A stretch of 64,000 bases of DNA from BQJU01 sp965229635 (GCA_965229635.1 OZ245894.1:4340001-4404000), one strand, 5' to 3'; shown: positions 51,795-61,699, counted from the stretch's first letter. Notes: generated by a model not told the origin, from the letters alone. Numbers and translations are program-made.

Positions 51795-52745
51795 TTATTT
51801 CTTCATCTTAACCTTTTCAGGATTTTTGAGTTCCAGTGAGTTGGGATTCTTCATAGTTTCTCCCATCTGTTGCGAAGCAACAAACGAAGTAACCATATCG
51901 GTCAGCATATTACTGGCGGAAGAGGGAGAATTAGGCAATAGAATCAGGTTGCTATTGGTGTTTTCACCTAAAGACTGCATGGTGTCATAGTGCTGTGTTA
52001 CTACAATCAGAGCCGATGCCTCCTGCGAGTTGATACCAACTTTGTTGAGTACTTCCACGGACTCCTCTAGTCCACGGGCAATCTCCCGGCGCTGGTCAGC
52101 AATACCCTGACCTTGTAAGCGCTTACTTTCCGCTTCCGCTCTGGCCTTGGCTACAATGCGGATTCGCTCGGCTTCTCCTTCGTATTCGGCCGCCAGCTTC
52201 TGGCGTTCTGCAGCATTGATGCGGTTCATCGAAACCTTTACTTCGTGATCCGGGTCAATGTCCGTCACCAGGGCTTTGACAATTCCGTAACCGTATTCAT
52301 TCATGGCATCTTCCAACTCACGGCGAATGGCCACGGCAATATCGTCCTTGCGTTCGAACACGTCATCGAGTTTCATTTTTGGAACTTCGGCACGAACGGT
52401 GTCAAAGACATAGGCCGTAATTTGCTCATAGGAATTTTCCAGTTTGTAAAAGGCGTCAAACACCGCATCGGCCAATACACGGAATTGTACGGAAACCTTC
52501 AACTTGACAAAAACGTTGTCCTTAGTTTTGGTTTCAACCATCACATCCAATTGCTGAATTTTGAGGTTGACCCTGCCTGCGATGCGGTCAACGAAGGGTA
52601 TCTTGAACTGCAATCCGGGGCCTTTAATACTTTGGAATTTTCCCAGTCGTTCTACCAGCACCATCGTTTGTTGTTTGACAATGAAAATGCCTGACAAGAT
52701 GACCAACAGGAGGAAAATTAGAGGAATTAATGAATAGGAAAACAT
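51795..52745 (-). CDS. SPFH/Band 7 (stomatin-like) membrane protein
   Basis: 316 residues. One N-terminal membrane segment (IPLIFLLLVILSGIFIV), then the SPFH domain: VERLGKFQSIKGPGLQFKIP followed by FVDRIAGRVNLKIQQLDV, then KDNVFVKLKVSVQFRV. A coiled segment with AEYEGEAERIRIVAKARAEA plus ESKRLQGQGIADQRR follows, and the C-terminal region has LILLPNSPSSASNMLTDMV. It oligomerises at the membrane and organises proteins or protease complexes (HflK/C, QmcA or YbbK-type). Partner NfeD is not adjacent. Confidence 0.92.
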   Translation of the reverse strand: MFSYSLIPLIFLLLVILSGIFIVKQQTMVLVERLGKFQSIKGPGLQFKIPFVDRIAGRVNLKIQQLDVMVETKTKDNVFVKLKVSVQFRVLADAVFDAFYKLENSYEQITAYVFDTVRAEVPKMKLDDVFERKDDIAVAIRRELEDAMNEYGYGIVKALVTDIDPDHEVKVSMNRINAAERQKLAAEYEGEAERIRIVAKARAEAESKRLQGQGIADQRREIARGLEESVEVLNKVGINSQEASALIVVTQHYDTMQSLGENTNSNLILLPNSPSSASNMLTDMVTSFVASQQMGETMKNPNSLELKNPEKVKMKK

Positions 52746-53122
52746 AATCTTCTCTTTTTAATGAGTTAGTTTCTGAGGTTAATAAACGTAGTCGTTTGGA
52801 ACACTATCACTGTTTAATGCCGACTAGCTAACAAATTACAAACTATTTGACGGAGGGTATAATTTTTTACGACAAAAGGTGAGAAAAAACGGATAATCCT
52901 TTCTTCGAAAAGAAGACCCGACTCCAATGTTGAAGTCGGGCGCAACCTGAAATTAAGAACAACACTGATTCTTTGGGGTTATAAGCAAAAACAAAATAGT
53001 GGTAGTCATATTCTGATCAAACCCCTATTTCGTCGATGTGCCGGATTTGTGGTTCATTTGACCGTTTGACTTAGTGTATCAGTTTCCTGGAAAGTTGTAC
53101 CTTTGCGCCCAAAGTAGACACC
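52746..53122. other. Intergenic region before purM, with hairpin and -7 box
   Basis: 377 bp without a gene. CCCGACT (52917-52923) pairs with AGTCGGG (52934-52940). TACCTTTG (53098-53105) is an exact -7 box 17 nt before the purM ATG; no good TTTG is found 19-21 bp upstream. The hairpin could be a regulatory or processing element for purM. Confidence 0.5.
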
Positions 53123-54295
53123 ATGAGTGATTCGTATAAATACGACCTGAGAGGCGTATCCGCAACCAAAGATGAAGTGCACGCCGCTATCCAAAACCTG
53201 GATAAAGGATTGTATCCCAACGCATTTTGTAAAATCATACCGGATATTGCTGCCGGAGATCCAGCATACTGCAACCTGATGCACGCCGATACGGCGGGTA
53301 CCAAAACCAGCCTGGCCTATATGTACTGGCGTGAAACCGGTGATTTATCCGTGTGGAAAGGTATTGCTCAGGACTCACTGGTGATGAACCTCGACGATAT
53401 GGCTTGTGTAGGCTGTGTGGATGATATCATTATTTCATCTACCATTGGCCGCAATAAAAATCTAATTTCGGGTGAGGTGATCAGTAAGCTGATCAATGCC
53501 GCCAGGGAGATTCAGGAGCAAATGGCGAAATATGGCGTCAAACTACACCTTTCCGGAGGAGAGACTGCAGATGTGGGGGATATCGTGCGGACTATCGATG
53601 TGGGCTATACGGCTTTCGCCAGAATGAAGCGCTCTGATTTGATCATCAATGACATCCAACCAGGAGATGTGATCGTGGCGCTAGCTTCCTACGGAAAAGC
53701 TACCTATGAAGATATTTATAACGGGGGAATGGGCAGCAACGGCCTGACCTCTGCCCGTCACGATGTCTTTCATCACGATTACGCTGCAAAGTACCCCGAT
53801 AGCTTTGATCCAAATACGCCTGAAGAAGTCGTCTTTGTAGGAAGCAAAAAGCTGACCGACAAGATCGACATCGATGGGGAAGCGATGGATATTGGCAAAC
53901 TGGTATTGTCACCGACCCGTACCTATTTGCCTTTTCTGAAGCCATTGCTTGACCAACATCGTTCCGCGATCAACGGACTCATTCATTGCACCGGTGGTGG
54001 CCAATCGAAAGTGGGTAAATTTATCCAGGACCGCCGGGTAATCAAAAACGATTTATTGCCGGTACCGCCACTGTTCAAGATGATTCAGGAGGAAAGTGGC
54101 ACCAGCTGGAAGGAGATGTATCAGGTGTTTAATATGGGGCATCGCCTCGAGATTTATACCAATAAGGAATCTGCTGCGGCAATGATCGAGCTGGCGAAGA
54201 AGTTCAACATTGATGCCAAAATCATTGGTCACGTGGAAAAGGCCGAGGGCGCCAGCGTACACCTTGATACCCCTTATGGATCTTTTGATTATTAA
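53123..54295 (+). CDS. purM: Phosphoribosylformylglycinamidine cyclo-ligase (AIR synthase)
   Basis: 390 residues. Fifth step of purine synthesis: closes FGAM to AIR with ATP. PurM-type signatures: HADTAGTKTSLAYMYWRETG followed by DLSVWKGIAQDSLVMNLDDM; KLHLSGGETADVGDIVRTID; GDVIVALASYGKATYEDIYN and GMGSNGLTSARHD; VFNMGHRLEIYT in the C-terminal ATP-binding half. The protein is longer than E. coli PurM (345) in a form common in Bacteroidota. It overlaps no neighbour; nth follows 18 bp later on the same strand, so they may share a transcript. Confidence 0.92.
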   Translation: MSDSYKYDLRGVSATKDEVHAAIQNLDKGLYPNAFCKIIPDIAAGDPAYCNLMHADTAGTKTSLAYMYWRETGDLSVWKGIAQDSLVMNLDDMACVGCVDDIIISSTIGRNKNLISGEVISKLINAAREIQEQMAKYGVKLHLSGGETADVGDIVRTIDVGYTAFARMKRSDLIINDIQPGDVIVALASYGKATYEDIYNGGMGSNGLTSARHDVFHHDYAAKYPDSFDPNTPEEVVFVGSKKLTDKIDIDGEAMDIGKLVLSPTRTYLPFLKPLLDQHRSAINGLIHCTGGGQSKVGKFIQDRRVIKNDLLPVPPLFKMIQEESGTSWKEMYQVFNMGHRLEIYTNKESAAAMIELAKKFNIDAKIIGHVEKAEGASVHLDTPYGSFDY

Positions 54296-54313
54296 TTTTT
54301 GAAAATACTGTTG

Positions 54314-54949
54314 ATGACCCGTCAGGAAAAAGCCGATCGTATTGCTGAAAAACTGGAAGCTTTATATCCGGAAACGCCTATCCCGCTCGACCATCAGGAT
54401 CCTTATACTTTGCTGGTTGCTGTTTTATTGTCGGCGCAATGTACCGATGAGCGAGTCAATAAAGTAACGCCCCACCTCTTTGCGAAAGCTGACACGCCCC
54501 ACGAGATGGTGGGCCTTGATGTAGAAGAAATTCAGGGCATAATCCGGCCCTGTGGTTTGTCACCGCGCAAGTCTAAAGCCATTTATAACTTATCTCAAAT
54601 ACTACTGGATGAATATCAAGGGGAGGTGCCACAAAGCTTTGAGGCACTGGAAGCCCTGCCTGGTGTTGGCCACAAAACGGCATCCGTGGTGATGTCACAA
54701 GCATTTGGGGTCCCAGCCTTTCCCGTGGATACCCACATTCACCGATTGGCTTACCGGTGGACCTTGAGTACTGGAAAATCGGTTGAAAAAACCGAAGCTG
54801 ACCTGAAAAAACTCTTTCCCCGGGAGAAGTGGAACAAATTGCACCTGCAAATCATTTTCTTCGGTCGTCAGTATTGCCCGGCAAGGGGGCATGATCCCAA
54901 CCAATGTCCGATTTGTAAGGATTACGGTCGGAAATCAATGTTTAAATAG
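54314..54949 (+). CDS. nth: Endonuclease III (DNA glycosylase/AP lyase)
   Basis: 211 residues. Base-excision repair of oxidised pyrimidines with beta-elimination. HhH-GPD core: LEALPGVGHKTASVVMSQAF (catalytic Lys in GHKTA) and AFPVDTHIHRLAYRW (catalytic Asp). The C-terminal cysteine cluster is atypical: YCPARGHDPNQCPICKDYGR has only three cysteines (C-x9-C-x2-C), and the fourth Cys of the usual 4Fe-4S site (C-x6-C-x2-C-x5-C) is missing. The start was set at ATG 54314; TTG 54299 would add five residues. It follows purM closely. Confidence 0.9.
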   Translation: MTRQEKADRIAEKLEALYPETPIPLDHQDPYTLLVAVLLSAQCTDERVNKVTPHLFAKADTPHEMVGLDVEEIQGIIRPCGLSPRKSKAIYNLSQILLDEYQGEVPQSFEALEALPGVGHKTASVVMSQAFGVPAFPVDTHIHRLAYRWTLSTGKSVEKTEADLKKLFPREKWNKLHLQIIFFGRQYCPARGHDPNQCPICKDYGRKSMFK

Positions 54950-54961
54950 ATTTTTTGACTC

Positions 54962-57424
54962 CTAGAATGGATATCCCAGGCCAATCTCGGGGTTGATGTC
55001 CCGTATTCGCCATCCTCTGAAATTTTCCCAGTAGTCCCATTCTGAAACCGACCCTTCACGGGAGTCAGGGTAAGGGTAGCGCAGCTTGACGCCGAGGTCG
55101 AGGCGGAAGATAAAATAGGTAAAATCAAAGCGCAGTCCCAGCCCAGTTGCCAAGGCGATCTGTTTGTAAAAAGGATCGTGCAGCGCATCTCCGCTGATGC
55201 AATCATCATAAGTACGGGAGGAGAAAAGGAACTGCGAGCCACAGCGGTTGGGATCGTGACCGGTAGTCCACACATTACCGCCATCGAGGAAAAGTGCACC
55301 ATTCAGCAACCAAAAAATGTTGAAACGGTACTCCAGGTTAAATTCCATTTTCAAATTACCGGTCTGATATAACAACTGCCGCTGCTCCGGATCGAGTGAT
55401 AGTGGGTCAAGGTAGCCGCCCGGACCCAATCCTCGTGGCGCCCATCCTCGGATACTGTTGGCGCCACCAACGAACAGTTGTTTTACATATGGTACATCGG
55501 AAGTGAAACCAAATGGTAAGGCAAAGGCAAAATTAAAGCGAGTAGCAATACTTTGAGTAGACGTAAATTGTCGGTAATACCGAAAATCGGCGTTAAAAAT
55601 AGCATACTGCGAAAAGTCAGTTGAATTACCCAGACGAAAAGTAGTGGGCTTGAGTGCAAACTCATTATAAATGGCATTGGCTGCCCAAATTTCGGCACCG
55701 GCAACTTCAAAGGAAAGGCCCACATAATTGGACTCCCCAAACTTGTTGACCCGGCTGTTGTATACATAGTTAAGGTCCCGGAATAGCAGACTGACAAATA
55801 CCTGTTGCCCCCAGCTTCGCTGAAGAAAAGGATTGCGGGCCAGCAGAGAATCAAAATTGGGTTGCGTGATCGGATCGAGAAAGTCGATACCGATGTGATT
55901 GATGATATATCGAGAGTAGGGTGATCGCTGAAAGTCGTAGCCATAGGAAGCATTAAAAAGATTGTAACGATACCATTTCACCACCTGCAGGAAATTGTAA
56001 CTGCCCGATATCTTGGTGGCCCCCTGTTCTTTAAGGGCCGTGAAAAAATCGGGATTGAGCAGGCGTTTGTTTTTCCCGAAAGGGACCTTACTCAAGCCTT
56101 TCCAAATCCAGAAATAATCGAGAAACCTTGGAAAATAGAGGGCCGTTTGTAGCCCAAGATCAATGGTGTTCCAAAAGTTAATGGCATTGCCACTCGGGTC
56201 TATTTCCACCCCGGCAGACAGGTTGGTGGCCAGCAATTCTGCTCCACGGAAAAGGTTGCGGTTTTTTAAACTCGGACTCAGCGATACCCCAATGAGGTTT
56301 CCCGTACCCGAAGCGCTGCTTCGATTGGTGTAGTTTAGTTCTACATCCAAACCCAATTCCATCTTTTCATTTGGGGTCAGTTCAATTCTAAAATTGAGCA
56401 CATTGGCATCCAGGCTGTCCACTTCCTGGCGAATGCGGATAAAGCGATAAATGCCCAGGGCAGAAAGTTGCAGGTTGCTCTTGTCCAGATTTTCCTGCTC
56501 AAACAGATCGCCGCTATGCAGGAAAATTTCCCGGATAATGGTGGCTGGCTTTACCCGAAAGTTTTCGTTCGGGTTGTGAAAATGATAGCCTTCAATCAGC
56601 GTATCGCTCAGTTGTTCAGGTGGACGGATCGGGTCAAAATCGGGATAGACATCTATTTTGCCCACCGTAAACACCTGATGACTGCTATCGCCGTAGGGCG
56701 GCAGAATATTGATGTACACATTGGCCATACTCTTGCCTGCGTGCACCATCGTGTCAATCTCCAGCTTGTCAAAATATTCAGCATAGAAATTGGCATAGCC
56801 ATGGTTGCGCAAATAGGAGGAGATGCGCTTCTTTTCTTTATCAAAAAGCCCAAGATCCAGCCCGTTGCCTCTCTTAAAGTTGGATTGCCTGGAAATCTTG
56901 TTGACAATACGGTGAATACTGGTATCGGGGCTATTAAAAAAGACACTGTCGATGGTATACAATTGGTGCGGGTCGAGAAAATAGGTGACGTAGGCCTTGT
57001 GTTTGCGGATTTCATCTTCGTAGTAACCCTCAGCCTCAAAATACCCCTTGTACTGCAGGTAATTGATCATGCCATCCAGGGTCGATTGAGCCTTTTCTTC
57101 TTCGTAGATAGAGGGAGGCTCGGCGATGACCCTCCTTTGAAAGCGATCCAGCGCTGTGGTATCATTGTCAGCTTGCGTGGCCAGGTAAAACCACTCGCGG
57201 GGAATGAAAAAGAACTTATCGTTTTCTTGCTGTTTGTAAAGGGTGGAAAGTTCGTAGCGTAAGGTCCGTTTATTCTTTATTTTTTCTTTACTGATGAATT
57301 TGATATCATTGCCTTTTAGCAACTGCTGGCCGGGCTCCAGATACTTGGCGGTATTACAGGAGGAAAACAGCTGTAGAAAAATAATAAAGGTTATTGCGTA
57401 TTTTGCCAGCGAAAGTAGTTGCAT
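54962..57424 (-). CDS. tamL: Translocation and assembly module lipoprotein TamL (BamA-like)
   Basis: 820 residues from ATG 57424. Lipobox ending FLQLFSSCNTAKYL. POTRA-like domains span about residues 60-350 (IDSVFFNSPDTSIHRIVNKI; VGKIDVYPDF), then a bacterial surface antigen (Omp85) barrel: YRFNIFWLLNGALFLDGGNV (strand before the last), GLGLRFDFTYFIFRLDLGVK, and a final RDINPEIGLGYPF with C-terminal Phe. It belongs to the Omp85 superfamily lipoproteins of Bacteroidota (TamL), probably pairing with a TamB-like protein. It is divergent from an RNA methyltransferase with only 21 bp between start codons. Confidence 0.9.
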   Translation of the reverse strand: MQLLSLAKYAITFIIFLQLFSSCNTAKYLEPGQQLLKGNDIKFISKEKIKNKRTLRYELSTLYKQQENDKFFFIPREWFYLATQADNDTTALDRFQRRVIAEPPSIYEEEKAQSTLDGMINYLQYKGYFEAEGYYEDEIRKHKAYVTYFLDPHQLYTIDSVFFNSPDTSIHRIVNKISRQSNFKRGNGLDLGLFDKEKKRISSYLRNHGYANFYAEYFDKLEIDTMVHAGKSMANVYINILPPYGDSSHQVFTVGKIDVYPDFDPIRPPEQLSDTLIEGYHFHNPNENFRVKPATIIREIFLHSGDLFEQENLDKSNLQLSALGIYRFIRIRQEVDSLDANVLNFRIELTPNEKMELGLDVELNYTNRSSASGTGNLIGVSLSPSLKNRNLFRGAELLATNLSAGVEIDPSGNAINFWNTIDLGLQTALYFPRFLDYFWIWKGLSKVPFGKNKRLLNPDFFTALKEQGATKISGSYNFLQVVKWYRYNLFNASYGYDFQRSPYSRYIINHIGIDFLDPITQPNFDSLLARNPFLQRSWGQQVFVSLLFRDLNYVYNSRVNKFGESNYVGLSFEVAGAEIWAANAIYNEFALKPTTFRLGNSTDFSQYAIFNADFRYYRQFTSTQSIATRFNFAFALPFGFTSDVPYVKQLFVGGANSIRGWAPRGLGPGGYLDPLSLDPEQRQLLYQTGNLKMEFNLEYRFNIFWLLNGALFLDGGNVWTTGHDPNRCGSQFLFSSRTYDDCISGDALHDPFYKQIALATGLGLRFDFTYFIFRLDLGVKLRYPYPDSREGSVSEWDYWENFRGWRIRDINPEIGLGYPF

Positions 57425-57445
57425 TCGAATTTGGATCAAAGACTC

Positions 57446-58204
57446 ATGACAATTTCAAAAAACACCATTAAATATTTGCGGTCCCTTCGTCAGAAAAAAT
57501 TTAGACAAAAGTATAATAATTTCGTGGTTGAGGGCGACAAAATGGCAAAGGAAATCCTTAACCATCAACAAATTGAGGTTGAGGGAATCTATGCCCTGGA
57601 GCCCTGGATTACAACGCACAAGAAGGAATTATTCGCCTTTCAGGACCGCGTATTTAATATTTCGGTAACTGAATTGGAACAAATCTCCAACTTCAGTACG
57701 CCTAATCAAGTTTATGTAGTTTTAAAGCAGCCTGCACCTCATCCAGATTACACTTTAATTGAAAAAGATATTTCCCTCTATCTTGATGACATTCGGGATC
57801 CTGGCAATATGGGCACGATTTTACGCATTGCCGACTGGTTTGGGATTCCTCATGTGTTTTGTAGCCCGGACTGTGTTGAAATCTTCAATCCCAAGGTCAT
57901 ACAGGCTTCCATGGGCGCTTTCCTCCGGGTGTCTACCTCGGTTATCCCATTGATAGAACTCAAAAAACGGATATCGGTTCGATTTTACGGTACTACCATG
58001 ACGGGCGATAACATCTTTGGCACCCGCCTTGCAAAGCAAGCCGTCATTTTGATTGGTAACGAAGGAAAAGGAATTACCGCAGAAAACCTGGATTTGGTGG
58101 ATCAATACATCAGTATACCCAGCGTGGGGAATTCGGGCATGGAGTCTTTAAATGCAGGCGTGGCTACGGGAATCGTTTGTGCAGCTTTTCGCAATCTGGC
58201 TTAA
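57446..58204 (+). CDS. TrmH/SpoU family RNA 2'-O-methyltransferase
   Basis: 252 residues from ATG 57446 (MTISKNTIKYLRSLRQKKFR), preferred over 57419, which would overlap the divergent gene. N-terminal substrate-binding domain (FVVEGDKMAKEIL) followed by the SPOUT knot: LYLDDIRDPGNMGTILRIAD (motif 1), VILIGNEGKGI (motif 2) and IPSVGNSGMESLNAGVATGI (motif 3). Predicted to methylate a ribose in 23S rRNA (RlmB-like) or tRNA; the target cannot be named. It is closed by a strong hairpin. Confidence 0.92.
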   Translation: MTISKNTIKYLRSLRQKKFRQKYNNFVVEGDKMAKEILNHQQIEVEGIYALEPWITTHKKELFAFQDRVFNISVTELEQISNFSTPNQVYVVLKQPAPHPDYTLIEKDISLYLDDIRDPGNMGTILRIADWFGIPHVFCSPDCVEIFNPKVIQASMGAFLRVSTSVIPLIELKKRISVRFYGTTMTGDNIFGTRLAKQAVILIGNEGKGITAENLDLVDQYISIPSVGNSGMESLNAGVATGIVCAAFRNLA

Positions 58205-58221
58205 AGAGAAGGGAAGAAGAG

Positions 58222-58263
58222 GAGCCGTTTCCTGTACAGGTCATTCTGTGCGGGAAACGGCTC
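58222..58263. terminator. Bidirectional terminator hairpin
   Basis: GAGCCGTTTCC (58222-58232) pairs with GGAAACGGCTC (58253-58263); the loop has its own short stem ACAG/CTGT. It lies between the convergent RNA methyltransferase and TlpA-like genes. T-richness is modest (AAACTTTATT after it on the plus strand). Confidence 0.65.
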
Positions 58264-58271
58264 AAACTTTA

Positions 58272-59387
58272 TTACAAAAGCTTTTTCAATTCATTTTCAA
58301 TTGCCGCAGCGCCTCGGAGGTTCACAGCTGCAATATTACCTTGACGGTCAATCAGGAAAGTACGTGGAATACTGCGCACACCGTACAAACTGGCGGGCAT
58401 TGATTCCCATTTTTTCAGGTCACTCACGTGATACTCCCAGGCCAGACCATCTGCTGCGATGGCATCTTTCCACTTTTTCTTGCTTCTCTCAATCATATCA
58501 TCCACACTTTGTGAAGAACCGGAAAGGGCATTACGCATCCGGGTGTCCACACCATCGAGGGATACACTAAAAACGGTGAAACCGTCTTTCTTGTACTTGT
58601 CGTACACTTTCACCACATTGGGGTTTTCCCGACGACAAGGACCGCACCAGCTTGCCCAGAAGTCAAGCAAAACAACTTTTCCTTTGAGGTCGGACAAGGC
58701 ATATTCTTTTCCCTCGGGACTACTCAACTTGATATCGGGAGCCGGTTGGCCTACCTGGATCAGCTCACTGCTGCGCCGTGCAGCGGCCTGCGCCTCAACC
58801 TGTGCCAGAAATTTGCTGTATTCCTGCCCGGAAACAGAATTGGGGTCGGCATCAACAAGTTTTTGCATGGCTTTCTTTTGCATGTCCAAAAACTGAACAT
58901 TAGGACCGAGAGCCTTGTAAGCTATATAAGCTCCTATCATCGGATTAGATGTAGTATCGATAAAAGTGGCTACATCTTCTGCCTTCATCTTTCTGGCAAT
59001 CAGATTCTGAAAGACCTCCACAATCACCTTAGCATCTTCTGATCCGCTAATGTTAAAATTGTAGGTCTGCAAATCAGTAACGTCACCCGTTATGGTCACG
59101 TCTTTTTCCTCTCCGCCAAAGGCCAGGTCAATGCGTTGTGCACCAACCCTCAGGCTATAAATACCGGATTCGAGACCTTCCGGAAAATCCATTGAAAAGT
59201 TGCCGGAATTGTCAATTTCTGCTTTGGCCAGCACTGCATTAGCTTTACCAATTTCTACCTTATCGAGAAAAACCTGCAAATCTTTTGCATTGGTTATGGT
59301 TCCCTGAATGCTAGTGCCCGAAGAGCTACATTGCCATAGGGAAAATGCTAATGCAATATAGAATAAGGATTTGATCATATTTTTCAT
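58272..59387 (-). CDS. TlpA-like thioredoxin lipoprotein with DUF4369 domain
   Basis: 371 residues from ATG 59387 (MKNMIKSLFYIALAFSLWQC). The lipobox is AFSLWQCSSS. A DUF4369-like beta-sandwich is at about 25-120 (QGTITNAKDLQVFLDKVEIG), then a helical linker, then a redoxin/TlpA domain with the redox site FWASWCGPCRRENPNVVKVY (CGPC) near residue 265 and the cis-Pro near RSIPRTFLIDRQGN. It acts in the cell envelope as thiol-disulfide oxidoreductase or reductase, for example for cytochrome c maturation. It has no downstream partner. Confidence 0.9.
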   Translation of the reverse strand: MKNMIKSLFYIALAFSLWQCSSSGTSIQGTITNAKDLQVFLDKVEIGKANAVLAKAEIDNSGNFSMDFPEGLESGIYSLRVGAQRIDLAFGGEEKDVTITGDVTDLQTYNFNISGSEDAKVIVEVFQNLIARKMKAEDVATFIDTTSNPMIGAYIAYKALGPNVQFLDMQKKAMQKLVDADPNSVSGQEYSKFLAQVEAQAAARRSSELIQVGQPAPDIKLSSPEGKEYALSDLKGKVVLLDFWASWCGPCRRENPNVVKVYDKYKKDGFTVFSVSLDGVDTRMRNALSGSSQSVDDMIERSKKKWKDAIAADGLAWEYHVSDLKKWESMPASLYGVRSIPRTFLIDRQGNIAAVNLRGAAAIENELKKLL

Positions 59388-59461
59388 GTTCAACGAGGAT
59401 TTTATTAGGAATTGTCGCAAAATTAATAAGTTCTTTACATTCCTGGCAACACCATAAAGGG

Positions 59462-61699
59462 TTACTGTTCCAGAATGTGCCCAAGGGTATTGTCAAATAC
59501 GTTTTTCCACTCTTCCATTGCCCCAAACGACTCATCATCAATGCGGATGGTTGCGGCGTTGGTCACTTCACCCAATACGCTAAATGAAACATTGCGGGTA
59601 TTGAGATGGTTGACGAGTTTGTCTTCAACTTCCGGCGCCACACTGACAACCACTCGGCTCTGGCTTTCGCCAAATAAGTAGGCATCCTTCCGGAAATTGG
59701 TGTCGGTATCGATCTCAAAGCCCGTATTGCCTGCCATAGCGCTCTCCATCAACGTAACGAACAAGCCTCCCTCCGAAACATCGTGAGCTGAGGCGATGAG
59801 CTTCTCCTGAATCAAGCTCTTCACGGTTTCCTGAATCCGGTATTCTTCTTCCAATTCGAAGTGGGGTACCGGCGAAGTGGCCACATTGTGAATGGTCCGC
59901 AGATACTCTGAGCTGCCCAGATCATTACTGGGTGTTCCCAATAGGTAAATTTTATGTCCTTCCGCCTTGAAGTCTAGCGTCATGCGGGCGTCGATATCAT
60001 CCAGGATACCCAACATGCCGATGGTTGGGGTAGGGAAGACCGGCTCCGTGCGGTCTTTGTATACCGACTGGTTGTAAAAGCTGACATTACCACCAGTAAC
60101 CGGTGTATCAAATTTGCGGCAAGCGTCCCCCATACCTTTGATGGCGTGCACAAACTGCCAGTATACTTCCGGATTATAGGGGTTACCAAAATTCAAACAG
60201 TTGGTAATGGCCACCGGTGTTCCACCGGAGCAAACAATATTTCTCGCTGCTTCCGAAACCGCAATCATGGCCCCTATGTAGGGATCGGCATAAACGTAGG
60301 CCGAGTTACAATCAGTAGTCACTGCAAGGGCTTTTTTGGTGCCTTTCACGCGCACCAAGGCCGCATCAGATGGTGTGATGGTATTTACTGAGTTGGTACG
60401 CACCATCGAGTCGTATTGCTCATAGATCCAGCGCTTGGAAACGATATTGGGTGAGGCAAACAACTTTTTGGCTGTAGCCAACCAATCCTTCGGCGTATCA
60501 ACTTTCTTGCTATCAAACTTCTTGAGCTGATCAAAATAAGCCGGCTTGGTGTATTCTCTTTGGTATACCGGAGCACCACCTCCCAGCACCAATGGATCGG
60601 CGGGCACATCGGCCACTACTTCGCCACCGGCAAAAAATTCCAGTCTGCCGCTATCGGTTACTTCTCCGATTTGTTCACATTCCAGATCCCATTTTTCAAA
60701 CACCTCAAAGAGCAGATGTTCCTGCCCTTTATGCGCTACAATCAACATACGTTCCTGGCTCTCGGACAGCAAAATCTCAAACGGCTGCATATTGCCTTGA
60801 CGGGTTGGTACTTTATCGAGGTCGATACGCATTCCAGTCCCGCTTTTGGCACTCATCTCCGAAGTAGAACAGGTAATGCCCGCGGCACCCATGTCCTGCA
60901 TGCCCACAATAGCTCCCGTTTTAATGGCTTCCAGGCTGGCTTCCAGCAATAGTTTTTCCTGGAATGGATCGCCTACCTGTACGGCCGGCAGATCTTCGGC
61001 CGAGTCCTCCGTAAGATCGGCCGAAGCAAAGGTTGCGCCGTGAATGCCATCCTTACCCGTGGCGGAACCAACGATCAGGACGGGATTACCCGGGCCATCA
61101 GCAATCGCGGAAACAGTTTCGCCCACTTTGACTACGCCAACCGACATAGCGTTGACCAGGATATTTTGGTTGTAACAATCATTGAAGTAAACTTCACCAC
61201 CAACAGTAGGTACTCCGAAACAATTACCGTAGTCGCCAATACCGCTCACCACTCCCTTCACCAGGCGTTTGGTATGCTTGGCCTGAACATCACCAAAACG
61301 CAGTGAATTCAGCGCAGCAATCGGGCGGGCACCCATGGTGAAAATATCGCGGTGAATACCTCCCACACCAGTAGCGGCACCCTGATAGGGTTCGATAGCC
61401 GATGGGTGGTTGTGTGATTCAATTTTGAAGGCACAGGCCAGGCCGTCGCCAATATCAACCAGGCCGGCATTCTCTTCACCGGCACCCACCAGCAGTCGCT
61501 GGCCATCGCGAGGTAGGGTCTTGAGCCAGGTGATTGAATTTTTATAGCTACAGTGTTCAGACCACATCACGGAGAAAATACTCAGCTCCGTGAAATTGGG
61601 CGTGCGGCCCATGATGGATTTGATCTTGTCAAACTCTTCTTCCGTCAGGCCCAAGTTTTTGGCTACGGCGGCGGTCACTTGTGGTTCAGTGGCTTGCAT
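59462..61699 (-). CDS. purL: Phosphoribosylformylglycinamidine synthase, PurL subunit
   Basis: 745 residues from ATG 61699 (MQATEPQVTAAVAKNLGL). Small PurL form that needs PurQ and PurS (absent from this window). Signatures: FSVMWSEHCSYKNSITWLKT, FKIESHNHPSAIEPYQGAAT, GATFASADLTEDSAEDLPAV, QDMGAAGITCSTSEMSAKSG, and PVTGGNVSFYNQ in the C-terminal domain. Fourth step of purine synthesis: FGAR to FGAM. It is minus strand, downstream of cytochrome oxidase subunit III, but far from purM (8 kb). Confidence 0.96.
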   Translation of the reverse strand: MQATEPQVTAAVAKNLGLTEEEFDKIKSIMGRTPNFTELSIFSVMWSEHCSYKNSITWLKTLPRDGQRLLVGAGEENAGLVDIGDGLACAFKIESHNHPSAIEPYQGAATGVGGIHRDIFTMGARPIAALNSLRFGDVQAKHTKRLVKGVVSGIGDYGNCFGVPTVGGEVYFNDCYNQNILVNAMSVGVVKVGETVSAIADGPGNPVLIVGSATGKDGIHGATFASADLTEDSAEDLPAVQVGDPFQEKLLLEASLEAIKTGAIVGMQDMGAAGITCSTSEMSAKSGTGMRIDLDKVPTRQGNMQPFEILLSESQERMLIVAHKGQEHLLFEVFEKWDLECEQIGEVTDSGRLEFFAGGEVVADVPADPLVLGGGAPVYQREYTKPAYFDQLKKFDSKKVDTPKDWLATAKKLFASPNIVSKRWIYEQYDSMVRTNSVNTITPSDAALVRVKGTKKALAVTTDCNSAYVYADPYIGAMIAVSEAARNIVCSGGTPVAITNCLNFGNPYNPEVYWQFVHAIKGMGDACRKFDTPVTGGNVSFYNQSVYKDRTEPVFPTPTIGMLGILDDIDARMTLDFKAEGHKIYLLGTPSNDLGSSEYLRTIHNVATSPVPHFELEEEYRIQETVKSLIQEKLIASAHDVSEGGLFVTLMESAMAGNTGFEIDTDTNFRKDAYLFGESQSRVVVSVAPEVEDKLVNHLNTRNVSFSVLGEVTNAATIRIDDESFGAMEEWKNVFDNTLGHILEQ

